NCBI GenBank assembly: GCA_910589265.1
Contig: CAJUTQ010000084.1
Location: 1-64,000 of the forward strand
Source of the DNA: an uncultured Lachnospiraceae bacterium
GTDB taxonomy: Bacteria > Bacillota > Clostridia > Lachnospirales > Lachnospiraceae
DNA: 64,000 nt
Direction of reading: 5' to 3'
The notes below the pieces were generated by a model, which had not been told where the DNA came from, made no database searches, and saw only the letters and a program-made list of their open reading frames with translations. Below, one piece after another: positions 1 through 8,723 of this stretch. How positions within the stretch are numbered: the first letter of the stretch is position 1; every line of letters starts with the position of its first letter. Made by a program: the position numbers and the translations under genes.

Positions 1-65
1 CCCAACTCAACCCTCCGCTGTTTTGCCCTGCTACCGATCAGCCTGCGCAATTCTTTATCTTTCAT
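1..65 (-). CDS. XRE-family helix-turn-helix regulator, N-terminus only
   Basis: The gene reads leftward off the window edge, so only 21 codons are visible. The translation starts MKDKELRRLIGSRAKQRR, which fits the first helix of an XRE/Cro DNA-binding domain. An AGGAGG ribosome site sits 9 bases before the ATG at 65. It is divergent from the excisionase-like gene and shares its upstream region, which holds TGCAATAT repeats that could be its operator. By position I infer a regulator of the mobile element. Too little is visible to identify a subfamily. Confidence 0.6.
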   Translation of the reverse strand, partial: MKDKELRRLIGSRAKQRRVEL

Positions 66-163
66 ATTGATACGCCTCCTTTTTCGGTATGTTCATACTA
101 TATCACACAAAAATAAACAATGCAATATGCAATATAAAAATATTTTTTGTGTTATCATAATGC

Positions 164-192
164 TTGACAAGAGAATATAAAAGCGGTATAGT
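164..192 (+). promoter_or_regulatory. Sigma-A type promoter of the excisionase-like gene
   Basis: TTGACA at 164-169 and TATAGT at 187-192 are separated by 17 bases, close to the consensus. The start codon at 241 follows after about 50 bases. Direct repeats TGCAATA near 120-135 lie just upstream, between this promoter and the divergent regulator. Confidence 0.7.
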
Positions 193-240
193 ATCAGCAC
201 ACACAAAATTGCGTAATGCAATTTGAAAGGAGGGAAGTTG

Positions 241-471
241 ATGACAGAAACGAAGATTGCAATGACAATCGAGGAGGCATCCGAGTATACGGGAATCGGC
301 AGGAACACCATGCGGAACCTTGTGGAATGGGGAAAACTGCCAGTCTTAAAAGTCGGGCGAAAGGTACTTATCAAAAGCGACATCTTGGAAAAGTTCATGG
401 AAGTGAACGAGGGGAAGAACCTGCGGGATAAGAGTGATGTAAAAGCGGTAACACGAAAATCAGCAAGTTAA
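241..471 (+). CDS. Excisionase-like small HTH DNA-binding protein
   Basis: This 76-residue protein has a MerR/excisionase-type winged helix: TIEEASEYTGIGRNTMRNL followed by a wing with VGRKVLIK. Tn916-type Xis proteins show the same pattern (TIEEAS, IG, L, then a basic wing). The ATG at 241 is chosen because AAGGAGG ends 8 bases upstream; an upstream TTG in frame would overlap that site. Xis proteins bend the element ends so that the integrase can excise. The neighbours (XRE regulator, relaxase) fit an integrative mobilizable element. No integrase is visible in the window. Confidence 0.75.
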   Translation: MTETKIAMTIEEASEYTGIGRNTMRNLVEWGKLPVLKVGRKVLIKSDILEKFMEVNEGKNLRDKSDVKAVTRKSAS

Positions 472-882
472 AAGGCGGCTTCCTACGAAACCGCCTCAGG
501 TATGTATCAGACCGAAGCCATGATATACCTACACGCAAATAGATTATATCATGTGCTTCCTTCCGGTACAAGCGGAAATTTGCGGGAATGGGCAGAAAGT
601 GGGTTGAAAATTCTGCTATCATAGCGGCAGTTTTTACAGGCATAATTCGAGCGTCTATAGGGGAGATTCCTTTCTCTTAAAGCCCTCGGCGTTTGAGAGC
701 GAAATACACCCATTGCACAAACTTCGTTTATGCAATGGGGATTTCGCCCCTGCGGGGAGCTAAGTCACGCTGGTGTGACTTGTTCCGCCATAAGGCGGAT
801 ATGTTCGTAAACGTGCCGCTTATGCCGCCCACTCACAACCTGTCCCGCCGTACCTCCGCTTTTCCAAATCTGATACTGCCAT
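472..882 (+). other. Hairpin-rich gap before the relaxase: oriT candidate
   Basis: No convincing gene lies here. Just after the excisionase-like gene is a short GC stem (AGGCGG at 473-478 with CCGCCT at 491-496). Further on is a cluster of hairpins: CCATTGCA at 710-717 with TGCAATGG at 731-738; GGGG at 737-740 with CCCC at 747-750; AAGTCAC at 762-768 with GTGACTT at 775-781; CCGCC at 785-789 with GGCGG at 794-798. Such clusters just upstream of a relaxase gene are typical of transfer origins. The nick site is not determined, so this is inference from position and structure. Confidence 0.45.
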
Positions 883-2445
883 TTGCAGGAGGGAGGACAA
901 AGCACAATACAAAGACATTCATTTATCCGCATGAGCAAGCTGTCTGATGTCAGGGGCAGGATCACTTATATATCCAGTCATGCGAAACAGGAGAATCTGT
1001 ATGCGGTTTATGAAACGACAGACCGCCACTACTGGACGGAGCTTGCGAAATGTAACCAGCAGGAATTTCAAAAAAGCGGTACGGAGGGGAAGTGCATTGA
1101 GGCGAGGGAATTTATCATTGCCCTGCCCGAATCATTCCCAAACCTTTATGAGCCAAACAAGCTGTTGCAGCTTTTCACAGACCATTTTAAGGAAAAGTAT
1201 GGAGTAGAGTGCGTTTCAGCACTGCACCATAACAAATGCAAGACAAATTACCATATCCACCTTATATTTTCGGAACGGGAACTGTTGTCCGAACCCATAG
1301 AAAAAACCGCCACACGCAATATGTTCTATGATGAAAACGGGAAACACGTCCGCACTAAAAAAGAGATACTTGATGAAAAGGGAAATATCCGCAAAGGCTG
1401 TAAAATCATAAAGAAAGATGAAGTCTATGAGCGTAATCTTTTTACTGCCAAGAACAAGCTATTTAAGCAGGAAAATTTTGTTGACGAGATAAAGCATTTC
1501 TATACCGACCTTATCAATCTTCTTTTAAAAGATGACAAAGAAAAACTTCATGTGTTTGACAGCAGCGGATTGTATCTTGCTACCAAGAAGATAGGGAAAA
1601 ACAACCCGAAAGCGGAACAGATACAGACCGATAATGAAATGCGTATGCGCTGGAACAGGGAAGTTGACAGGGCAATCGTCAGCGGCGTTCCCGAAACAGA
1701 GATACAACAGATAAAGAAAAAATATATCACAGACCGCATCAGAGAATCGGTTGATATATTTGGAAGCCATCCGGAACGACTTGGAAGTATTATTATGACT
1801 GCTGTTACGGCGCTGGCGCTGCTGATTTCTAAAGTATTGGATAAAGCGAGGGAATTGTCAGCAAAGTTGTTTGAAAAAGAAGCGGTACAGCCGGTTACAG
1901 AGCCAAACGAGGAAATAATGACACAAATAATCCCGCAGACGGATAAAATGCCAAAGCAGGAAACACCACAGATACCGCCCAAGCCCGTTATGTCTGCTGA
2001 AGCTGCCGCATATCCAAAGCTGCTAAAGATTTATAAGGAGTTAAACCGCCAAAACGGGATTATCTTTGATGCAGAGAGGGAACGCAATGAGTTGGAACTG
2101 GAGCGTGACAGTCTGAAAGGATTTGCGAAACTGACGAAAAAAGGGGAACTGCAAAGCAGGATTGACCGCAAGAATGAGGAAATAGACCTTCTCAAAATCG
2201 GTTTATCGGGAATAGTCAAACGGTATGGATTCCAAACGGTGCATGATTTCTACAAGGTTTTTGCAGTCTCTAAAACAGCTAATGCCGATTATCAGAGCAA
2301 AGCGGATAAATGGGAAGAAAGATACAGCGAAAAAGCGCAAAGGCGGGAAGAAAGCATATACAAACGGTTACAAAATTATCAAAGGGAAAATGCTAACAGA
2401 CAAACGAAACAAACTTCAAAAAGCAAAGGTAAAGGGGCGAGGTAA
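883..2445 (+). CDS. MobA/MobL-type relaxase (mobilization nuclease)
   Basis: The 520-residue frame carries the relaxase histidine cluster HHNKCKTNYHIHL at about residues 115-127, the HxxxxNxHxH metal-binding motif of MobA/MobL enzymes, which nick oriT and stay bound to the strand. A hydrophobic stretch lies near residue 305. The C-terminal third is charged and probably coiled coil. The start is uncertain: the frame opens at a TTG (883) that overlaps the AGGAGGGAGG site, and the first ATG is at 931. Conserved-looking residues before 931 suggest initiation upstream of it. The hairpin cluster just upstream is its likely target. Confidence 0.85.
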   Translation: MQEGGQSTIQRHSFIRMSKLSDVRGRITYISSHAKQENLYAVYETTDRHYWTELAKCNQQEFQKSGTEGKCIEAREFIIALPESFPNLYEPNKLLQLFTDHFKEKYGVECVSALHHNKCKTNYHIHLIFSERELLSEPIEKTATRNMFYDENGKHVRTKKEILDEKGNIRKGCKIIKKDEVYERNLFTAKNKLFKQENFVDEIKHFYTDLINLLLKDDKEKLHVFDSSGLYLATKKIGKNNPKAEQIQTDNEMRMRWNREVDRAIVSGVPETEIQQIKKKYITDRIRESVDIFGSHPERLGSIIMTAVTALALLISKVLDKARELSAKLFEKEAVQPVTEPNEEIMTQIIPQTDKMPKQETPQIPPKPVMSAEAAAYPKLLKIYKELNRQNGIIFDAERERNELELERDSLKGFAKLTKKGELQSRIDRKNEEIDLLKIGLSGIVKRYGFQTVHDFYKVFAVSKTANADYQSKADKWEERYSEKAQRREESIYKRLQNYQRENANRQTKQTSKSKGKGAR

Positions 2446-2564
2446 TCGCTCCTTTTCTATTACTGAAAATCTATAGGCAATCTGTAATAGATAAAACATG
2501 TTATTCATGTTATACTGATAAAAGGACTCACTGAATTTTATATGTTTGAAAGCAGGTGGCAAAA

Positions 2565-3596
2565 GTGACGATTCAACAGTTGAAATATGTGGTGACAGTG
2601 GCGGAAACAGGAACCATTACAGAGGCGGCGGACAGGCTCTACATCTCACAGCCAAGCCTTACCAATGCAATCCATGAACTGGAAAAAGAAATGAATATTC
2701 AAATATTTAACAGGACAAATAAAGGAATCAATCTTTCCAAAGAGGGGGAAGATTTTTTAGGATATGCAAGACAGGTATTGGAACAGGCGGCAATTTTGGA
2801 GGATAAGTATAAAGGCAGGGGCGGAGGAAAAAAGCAGTTCTGTGTTTCCACACAGCACTACTCCTTTGCCGTAAATGCCTTTGTGGATTTAATCAAGGAA
2901 TATGGGCAGGACGAGTATGATTTTTCGCTAAGGGAAACACAGACCTATGAAATTATTGACGATGTTGCACGAATGAAAAGTGAAATCGGCATCCTGTTCC
3001 TGAATGATTTTAATGAGGCGGTTATCCGCAAAATATTGAAATCCCACGATTTAGAATTTCATGGGCTTTTTGTGGCAAAACCCCATGTATTCATCAGCAG
3101 AAACCATCCGCTTGCAGACAGTTCCATAATTACCAATGAGCAGCTTGCACCTTATCCATATCTGTCCTTTGAGCAGGGGGAGCATAATTCTTTCTATTTT
3201 TCGGAAGAAATTTTCTCCGCTTCAGAACGGAAGAAAAATATACGGGTACGGGACAGGGCAACATTGTTTAACCTTTTGATTGGCTTAAACGGATATACGG
3301 TATGCAGTGGCGTGATTGACAAAAAGCTGAACGGTAAGGACATTGTTGCCGTTCCCCTTGCGGAAGAAAGCGATATGTGCATCGGCTACATTACCCACCG
3401 TAAAGGCATGATAAGCAGACTGGGGCATACCTATTTGGAAGCGTTGCAGAAATATATAGGTGTGGAAAATAATGATCTGAAACAACCAAAAAGGAAATTA
3501 GAGTGCAGGGGCAGGTTCAATGAATTTGACAAAAACGGAGAAGTGACCTGTGATGCGGAAACAATCGTAAAAAGGCATATGAAAAAACTGCAATAA
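2565..3596 (+). CDS. LysR-family regulator next to metE-metF
   Basis: The N-terminal winged HTH (TEAADRLYISQPSLTNAIHE) is a standard LysR domain and is followed by a co-inducer-binding region. At 343 residues it is longer than the usual 300; the extra residues are a basic C-terminal tail. I chose GTG at 2565 because AGGTGG lies 5 bases upstream and the product then starts TIQQLKYVV, the usual LysR N-terminus. The gene lies directly before metE with a MET-box-like palindrome between them, so I infer a methionine-responsive activator of metE-metF, comparable to the streptococcal MtaR/MetR type. Confidence 0.85.
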   Translation: MTIQQLKYVVTVAETGTITEAADRLYISQPSLTNAIHELEKEMNIQIFNRTNKGINLSKEGEDFLGYARQVLEQAAILEDKYKGRGGGKKQFCVSTQHYSFAVNAFVDLIKEYGQDEYDFSLRETQTYEIIDDVARMKSEIGILFLNDFNEAVIRKILKSHDLEFHGLFVAKPHVFISRNHPLADSSIITNEQLAPYPYLSFEQGEHNSFYFSEEIFSASERKKNIRVRDRATLFNLLIGLNGYTVCSGVIDKKLNGKDIVAVPLAEESDMCIGYITHRKGMISRLGHTYLEALQKYIGVENNDLKQPKRKLECRGRFNEFDKNGEVTCDAETIVKRHMKKLQ

Positions 3597-3608
3597 ACTG
3601 ACCTCAAA

Positions 3609-3643
3609 TTGGTTGGCTATAGCTTGAAACTATGGCTAACCAA
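3609..3643. promoter_or_regulatory. MET-box-like palindromic operator upstream of metE
   Basis: A 35-base dyad centred at 3626 has 14 of 17 arm positions paired, by eye. Its core TATAGCTTGAAACTATG resembles the streptococcal MtaR/MetR MET-box TATAGTTTSAAACTATA. It lies between the LysR gene and metE, about 75 bases before the metE start. The match to a known box is from memory. Confidence 0.55.
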
Positions 3644-3718
3644 TATTTATATATATTATACAAACCAGTCACAACAAATTATAATGAAGAAAAAATTCAT
3701 AATAATTTGGAGGAAATT

Positions 3719-5989
3719 ATGCAGACATCAGTAATCGGATTTCCCAGAATCGGGACTTTACGAGAGTTAAAGTTCGCTTCTGAGAAATATTTTAAGAAAG
3801 AAATTACCACAGAAGAATTATTGCAGACAGGAAAGACTTTACGGGAAACACACTGGAACACACAGAAAAAGGCGGGAATTGATTATATATCCTGCAACGA
3901 TTTTTCCTATTATGATATGCTGCTAGACACAGCAGTATTGTTCAATATCATTCCAAAACGCTATAAAGAACTAAACCTATCTGAAACGGATACCTATTTT
4001 GCAATGGCGCGGGGCTATCAGGGAACTTCGGGGGACGTTAAGGCTCTTGCCATGAAAAAATGGTTCAACACCAATTACCATTATATCGTTCCCGAAATTG
4101 AGGACGATACGGAAATCAGACTTTCGGGCAACAAGCCTTTTGAAGAATATAACGAGGCAAAGGCAATTGGAATCGAAACAAAGCCTGTTGTAATTGGAGC
4201 ATATACTTTGCTTAAATTATGCCGCTGCACAGGAAAAAAATCTCTGAATGACTATGAAGACGCAGCTATCAAGGCATATCAGGACTTCCTGAAAAAATGT
4301 GAAGAAAACGAAATCGCTTGGATTCAGTTTGACGAACCTGCTCTTGTGCAGGATATGGACAGTAAGGATGCGGCGTTATTCCATAAAATTTATGACGCTG
4401 TTCTTTCCGTGAAAGACAAAAGCCAAGTTTTATTACAGACCTACTTTGGAGATGTCAGGGATATTTATGCGGATTTGATTAAAATGCCCTTTGACGGTAT
4501 CGGACTTGATTTTATGGAGGGAAAAGAAACATATGCCCTGATAGAAAAATACGATTTCCCGCAGGATAAACTCTTATTTGCCGGACTAATTAACGGAAAA
4601 AATATCTGGAAGAATCACTACGAAAAAACAATGCAGACTTTAACCAAGTTACAGGAACGGGAAATCAGGAGCGTGTTGTCAACCTCCTGCTCGTTGCTGC
4701 ACGTGCCGTATACAGTAAAGCATGAAAGCGTATTATCCGCAAAATATTTATCTTATTTTGCTTTTGCGGAAGAAAAACTTACCGAGCTTGCAGATCTGAA
4801 AAAACTTGCCGAAAGTAAGGACTATCATGCAGAGGCGGCATATCAGGAGAACACAAAATTATTTGCGGAAGAAAGGGATTGTTTCAATGCAGATGTACAT
4901 AAAAGACTTTCCCTTGTAACGGAAAGTGATTATGTACGAGAACCAATACGCAGTGAGCGTCATAAATTACAGAAAAATGAGCTTGCACTGCCGGAATTTC
5001 CCACAACCACCATAGGCTCCTTCCCACAGACAAAAGATGTGAAGGCAAACCGTTCCGCTTACCGCAGGGGCGAAATATCGGAGAAGGAATATAAGGAGTT
5101 CAACAAAAGGAAGATTGCGGAGTGCGTCAGGTGGCAGGAAGAAATCGGGCTGGACGTACTGGTTCATGGGGAATATGAAAGAAATGACATGGTGGAGTAT
5201 TTTGGCGAGTCTCTGGGCGGTTTCCTCTTTACAGAAAAAGCATGGGTACAGTCTTATGGTACAAGGTGTGTAAAACCGCCGATTATATGGGGAGATGTCT
5301 ATCGGGAAAAGCCGATTACGGTGGAATGGTCTGTTTATGCGCAGTCCCTGACAGAAAAAATAATGAAGGGAATGCTGACTGGTCCCGTCACGATCCTGAA
5401 CTGGTCATTCCCAAGAGAGGACATTTCCATAAAAGAATCCATTTCACAGATTGCCCTTGCCATCAGGGATGAAGTGCTGGATTTGGAGAGAAACGGAATT
5501 AGAATCATACAGATTGACGAGGCGGCGCTTCGGGAAAAACTGCCGCTTCGGAAATCCGACTGGCAGAAAGAATATCTGGACTTTGCAATCCCCGCCTTCC
5601 GCCTGACACACAGCGGCGTCAAACCGGAAACACAGATTCATACGCATATGTGCTACAGCGAGTTTACAGATATTATTCCGGCGATTGACAACATGGACGC
5701 AGACGTTATTACCTTTGAGGCATCACGCTCCGATTTGCAGATACTTACTTCCTTGAAAGAACACAATTTTGAAACAGAGGTCGGTCCGGGCGTTTATGAC
5801 ATTCACTCTCCGAGAGTGCCGTCAGTGGAAGAAATTGTTGCCGCACTCCATACCATGCTCTCCAAAATCGACAAGGAAAAACTGTGGGTAAATCCCGACT
5901 GTGGATTAAAGACAAGAGGTACGCCGGAAACAGAGAAAAGCCTTAAAAATTTAGTAGAGGCGGCAAAGCTCATTAGAGACGAGGCATGA
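3719..5989 (+). CDS. metE: Cobalamin-independent methionine synthase
   Basis: MetE transfers a methyl group from 5-methyltetrahydrofolate (polyglutamate form) to homocysteine. The 756-residue length is typical for the two-barrel enzyme. The N-terminus VIGFPRIGTLRELKFA is characteristic. The C-terminal barrel shows TTIGSFPQT, the zinc-ligand segments HTHMCYSEF and NPDCGLKTR, and a typical tail. I chose the ATG at 3719, with GGAGG 5 bases upstream; the longer frame from 3632 overlaps the operator and has no ribosome site. metF starts 4 bases after the stop, so the two are one transcription unit. The setting beside a relaxase suggests mobile-element cargo. Confidence 0.95.
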   Translation: MQTSVIGFPRIGTLRELKFASEKYFKKEITTEELLQTGKTLRETHWNTQKKAGIDYISCNDFSYYDMLLDTAVLFNIIPKRYKELNLSETDTYFAMARGYQGTSGDVKALAMKKWFNTNYHYIVPEIEDDTEIRLSGNKPFEEYNEAKAIGIETKPVVIGAYTLLKLCRCTGKKSLNDYEDAAIKAYQDFLKKCEENEIAWIQFDEPALVQDMDSKDAALFHKIYDAVLSVKDKSQVLLQTYFGDVRDIYADLIKMPFDGIGLDFMEGKETYALIEKYDFPQDKLLFAGLINGKNIWKNHYEKTMQTLTKLQEREIRSVLSTSCSLLHVPYTVKHESVLSAKYLSYFAFAEEKLTELADLKKLAESKDYHAEAAYQENTKLFAEERDCFNADVHKRLSLVTESDYVREPIRSERHKLQKNELALPEFPTTTIGSFPQTKDVKANRSAYRRGEISEKEYKEFNKRKIAECVRWQEEIGLDVLVHGEYERNDMVEYFGESLGGFLFTEKAWVQSYGTRCVKPPIIWGDVYREKPITVEWSVYAQSLTEKIMKGMLTGPVTILNWSFPREDISIKESISQIALAIRDEVLDLERNGIRIIQIDEAALREKLPLRKSDWQKEYLDFAIPAFRLTHSGVKPETQIHTHMCYSEFTDIIPAIDNMDADVITFEASRSDLQILTSLKEHNFETEVGPGVYDIHSPRVPSVEEIVAALHTMLSKIDKEKLWVNPDCGLKTRGTPETEKSLKNLVEAAKLIRDEA

Positions 5990-5993
5990 AGAA

Positions 5994-6875
5994 ATGAAAG
6001 TTTCAGAAATATACGGGAAAAAACAAAATAAGGATTGTCCATCTAAAAAAAGCTTGTCTTTTGAAATATTTCCGCCTAAAAAAGACAGCGAGCTAAAGAA
6101 TATTGACGAAACACTGGCTGTTTTATGTGAGCTTGAGCCTGATTATATCAGCGTGACTTTTGGTGCGGGAGGCAGCGCAAACTGCAACCGCACCATAGAA
6201 CTTGCAAAAAGAATCAAACGGGAATACCATGTAGAGCCTGTAGTCCACCTGACCTGCCTGCATTATAATAAGGCAGAAATAGACGAATTTGCCAATATTC
6301 TGACAGATGCCGGTCTGCAAAATGTACTTGCGCTCCGAGGCGATAAAAATCCGAATATTGCGGAAAAGGAAGATTTTAGGCATGCTTCCGACTTAATTGC
6401 TTATATGAAAGCAAAGTGGGATTTCTGTTTTTTAGGGGCATGTTACCCTGAATGTCATCCCGAATCTGACGGTCGGATTAGCGACGTAAAATATTTAAAA
6501 ACAAAGGTAAGCGCAGGTGCCGAAGTATTGCTGTCACAGTTATTTTTTGACAACAAATTATTCTTCCGCTTTCAGGAGGATTGCAGAATCGCTGACATCA
6601 ATACTCCGATTATTCCGGGTATTATGCCCGTTATCAATGCCTCTCAAATTAGGAGAATGATAACCATGTGCGGGGCAACCTTTCCGGTGCGTTTTCAGAA
6701 AATTATCCATAAATATGAAGATAACAAAGAGGCGCTTTTTGATGCGGGAATGTCCTATGCGTTAAGCCAGATTATTGACTTGCTTGTAAACGACATTGAC
6801 GGGATTCATTTATACACCATGAATAATCCGCTTGTTGCAAGACGGATATGTGAGGGTATACGCAATATTATATAA
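5994..6875 (+). CDS. metF: Methylenetetrahydrofolate reductase
   Basis: This 293-residue flavoprotein reduces 5,10-methylene- to 5-methyltetrahydrofolate, the methyl donor used by the MetE encoded just upstream. Family signatures are SFEIFPPK near the N-terminus (with the proton-relay Glu), SVTFGAGGS, VVHLTC and NVLALRGDKNP. The stop of metE and this ATG are 4 bases apart, so translation is probably coupled. Together the two genes form a B12-independent methionine branch. The length matches bacterial MetF. Confidence 0.95.
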   Translation: MKVSEIYGKKQNKDCPSKKSLSFEIFPPKKDSELKNIDETLAVLCELEPDYISVTFGAGGSANCNRTIELAKRIKREYHVEPVVHLTCLHYNKAEIDEFANILTDAGLQNVLALRGDKNPNIAEKEDFRHASDLIAYMKAKWDFCFLGACYPECHPESDGRISDVKYLKTKVSAGAEVLLSQLFFDNKLFFRFQEDCRIADINTPIIPGIMPVINASQIRRMITMCGATFPVRFQKIIHKYEDNKEALFDAGMSYALSQIIDLLVNDIDGIHLYTMNNPLVARRICEGIRNII

Positions 6876-6911
6876 CGATAACACCTTATAGAACGGAAAC
6901 AGAAAAGAACA

Positions 6912-6942
6912 GGCTGACTGGAAATCAATATCCAAGTCAGCC
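6912..6942 (+). terminator. Possible terminator after metF
   Basis: GGCTGACT and AGTCAGCC form an 8-bp stem about 40 bases after the metF stop. The following bases are only moderately T-rich, so this could be a weak terminator or just a stabilising hairpin. Confidence 0.4.
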
Positions 6943-6980
6943 CTAAATTTTATGTCATTTCAAAGGTTATAACTACTTTT

Positions 6981-7220
6981 TTACCATAACTCTAACGAAT
7001 CTTCCGCATCCACCCACATCTGCATATTCCCCTCAAGATATAATCTTGCATACTCAAGAGGCTCATCTATCGCCAAAGCATTTAAGGCACATTCAGAGCA
7101 GGGAGTGGTTTTCAATCCTTCTTCTGCTTTATTGCAGTCTATCCGTAAAAAGTAACCTGCATGGGTGTATACATCAATGCTGTTATGGTGGATATTGTAT
7201 GTTGCGTAAATCATATTCAC
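6981..7220 (-). CDS. Small protein, DUF6061-like
   Basis: The frame encodes about 79 residues with a pattern (IHHNSIDVYTHAGYFLRIDC, then a DEPLEYA segment) that I associate with DUF6061-type small proteins, often found on clostridial mobile elements. Function is unknown. I chose the GTG at 7220, with AGAGGA 8 bases upstream; the frame also opens at an ATG at 7280 without a clear ribosome site. It lies tail-to-tail with metF and is the last gene before the apparent chromosomal backbone resumes at aroC. The family assignment is from memory. Confidence 0.5.
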   Translation of the reverse strand: MNMIYATYNIHHNSIDVYTHAGYFLRIDCNKAEEGLKTTPCSECALNALAIDEPLEYARLYLEGNMQMWVDAEDSLELW

Positions 7221-7528
7221 TTTATCTGTCCTCTTTTCATTGTTTTTTGAAAGCATTTCAAACAGTTCTTCATATCCCATATGTATTGTGTTATAATTTG
7301 TTATACGATTTTGTTTCCCTTATTTTTTCCCTTATCAGGGTTCATAATGCCTTGTGGGAAGATATAATACAAGGGAAACGATAAGAGAAGGTTCACTTGT
7401 CAAAACCTTAGTGTTTTCAAGGGTTAGCGGATATTTTAATAACACTTTATAACAGCTAATATTTCCCTTAAAAAGCAGCAATTCTCAATTACCATTTATA
7501 AAAATACATCTTGAAAAGGAGAAAGTCT
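7221..7528. other. Gap between element cargo and aroC; possible element end
   Basis: No gene is seen. The gap holds a perfect 9-base inverted repeat, GTTTCCCTT at 7313-7321 and AAGGGAAAC at 7371-7379. It also holds an imperfect dyad at 7396-7422 (CTTGTCAAAAC, spacer, GTTTTCAAG) with the shape of a recombinase core site. Either could mark the right end of the mobile element. AAGGAG before aroC is at the right edge. The attachment-site reading is speculative because the left end is not in the window. Confidence 0.3.
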
Positions 7529-8629
7529 ATGGCAGGTTCAAGTTTTGGAAACCAATTTAAAATAACAACATGGGGGGAATCTCATGGAAAGGCCATTGGG
7601 GTTGTTGTGGATGGATGTCCCGCAGGACTGCCCCTTACAGAAAAAGATATTCAGTCTTTTTTAGATCGGAGAAAACCAGGGTCTTCCCCCTTTGTCACTC
7701 CCCGAAAAGAAAAAGATGAGGTGGAAATACTATCTGGAACTTTTGATGGAAGGACAACAGGCTGTCCTATTTCCCTCCTTGTAAGAAATTTGACTCACCG
7801 TTCTTCTGATTATAACCATATTGCAGATATTTACAGACCTGGTCATGGAGATTACACCTTTGATCATAAATATGGCTTTCGAGATTACCGGGGAGGAGGG
7901 CGCACTTCTGGAAGAGAAACTATTGGGCGGGTTGCCGCTGGATCCATCGCTTCCAAGTTGTTAGAAAAGTTAGGCATTGACCTTTATGCCTATACAAAAT
8001 CCATTGGTCCTGTTTCCATAGATCCTACCTGTTTTTCCAGAGAGGAAATTCAAAACAATCCCCTTTTCATGCCCGACTCAGCTAGTGCAGCCAAGGCAGA
8101 AGAATACTTAACCGATTGTATGAAGCAGCAAGATTCTTCTGGGGGAGTTATTGAATGTATTGCCAAAAATCTTCCTATAGGTATTGGAGAACCAGTATTT
8201 GATAAACTGAGCGCTAATCTGGCAAAAGCCATTTGTTCCATTGGAAGTGTGAAAGCTTTTGAAATAGGGGATGGGATAGAAGTTTCCAAGGCAAGGGGCA
8301 GTCAGAATAATGATTGTTTTTTCTTAGAAAAAGGAAACATTGCAAAAAAAACAAACCATTCTGGCGGTATCTTAGGGGGACTTAGCGATGGATCCGACTT
8401 AATTTTGCGGGCTCATATAAAACCTACCTCTTCCATATCTGCCCCTCAGACAACCGTTTCAAGAAATGGGAAAGAGGAAGAAATTCGTATTCAAGGCCGT
8501 CATGATCCTGTTATTGTTCCACGGGCTGTCGTTGTTGTAGAATCCATGACTGCTATTACTCTCATTGACATGCTTTTTTCCAACATGACTGCTAAAATAG
8601 ATGGAATTTTAAAGTTTTATGAACGTTAA
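7529..8629 (+). CDS. aroC: Chorismate synthase
   Basis: AroC makes chorismate from EPSP (5-enolpyruvylshikimate 3-phosphate), the last shikimate step, using reduced FMN. The 366-residue protein starts AGSSFGNQFKITTWGESHG and contains the family signatures RPGHGDYTFDHKYG and RGGGRTSGRETIGRVAAG, plus GRHDP near the C-terminus. The ATG at 7529 has AAGGAG 9 bases upstream; an in-frame ATG at 7511 overlaps that site. It stands alone, with a terminator hairpin after it. Confidence 0.97.
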   Translation: MAGSSFGNQFKITTWGESHGKAIGVVVDGCPAGLPLTEKDIQSFLDRRKPGSSPFVTPRKEKDEVEILSGTFDGRTTGCPISLLVRNLTHRSSDYNHIADIYRPGHGDYTFDHKYGFRDYRGGGRTSGRETIGRVAAGSIASKLLEKLGIDLYAYTKSIGPVSIDPTCFSREEIQNNPLFMPDSASAAKAEEYLTDCMKQQDSSGGVIECIAKNLPIGIGEPVFDKLSANLAKAICSIGSVKAFEIGDGIEVSKARGSQNNDCFFLEKGNIAKKTNHSGGILGGLSDGSDLILRAHIKPTSSISAPQTTVSRNGKEEEIRIQGRHDPVIVPRAVVVVESMTAITLIDMLFSNMTAKIDGILKFYER

Positions 8630-8662
8630 CCCGAGGGCATCTTTGCCTTGAACAAATCCTTT

Positions 8663-8688
8663 CTGGGGCAGCCTCTTTCCTGCCCCAG
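8663..8688. terminator. Terminator hairpin between convergent genes
   Basis: CTGGGGCAG (8663-8671) pairs perfectly with CTGCCCCAG (8680-8688) around an 8-base loop, 34 bases after the aroC stop and before the convergent lactonase gene. The T-tract is weak. It could serve both strands. Confidence 0.6.
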
Positions 8689-8723
8689 TGGACTCCTTGC
8701 TTTTGTGTCATATTGGCATTTTC

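Noticed and set aside
93-398. Open frame on the minus strand over the excisionase gene
   Set aside because: It overlaps the real gene and the promoter, has no ribosome site and its composition is not protein-like.
395-643. Minus-strand frame next to the excisionase gene
   Set aside because: No ribosome site and no family resemblance; it lies over hairpin sequence.
3597-3718. SAM or B12 riboswitch before metE
   Set aside because: The spacer is too short for these riboswitches and its structure is explained by the operator-like dyad.
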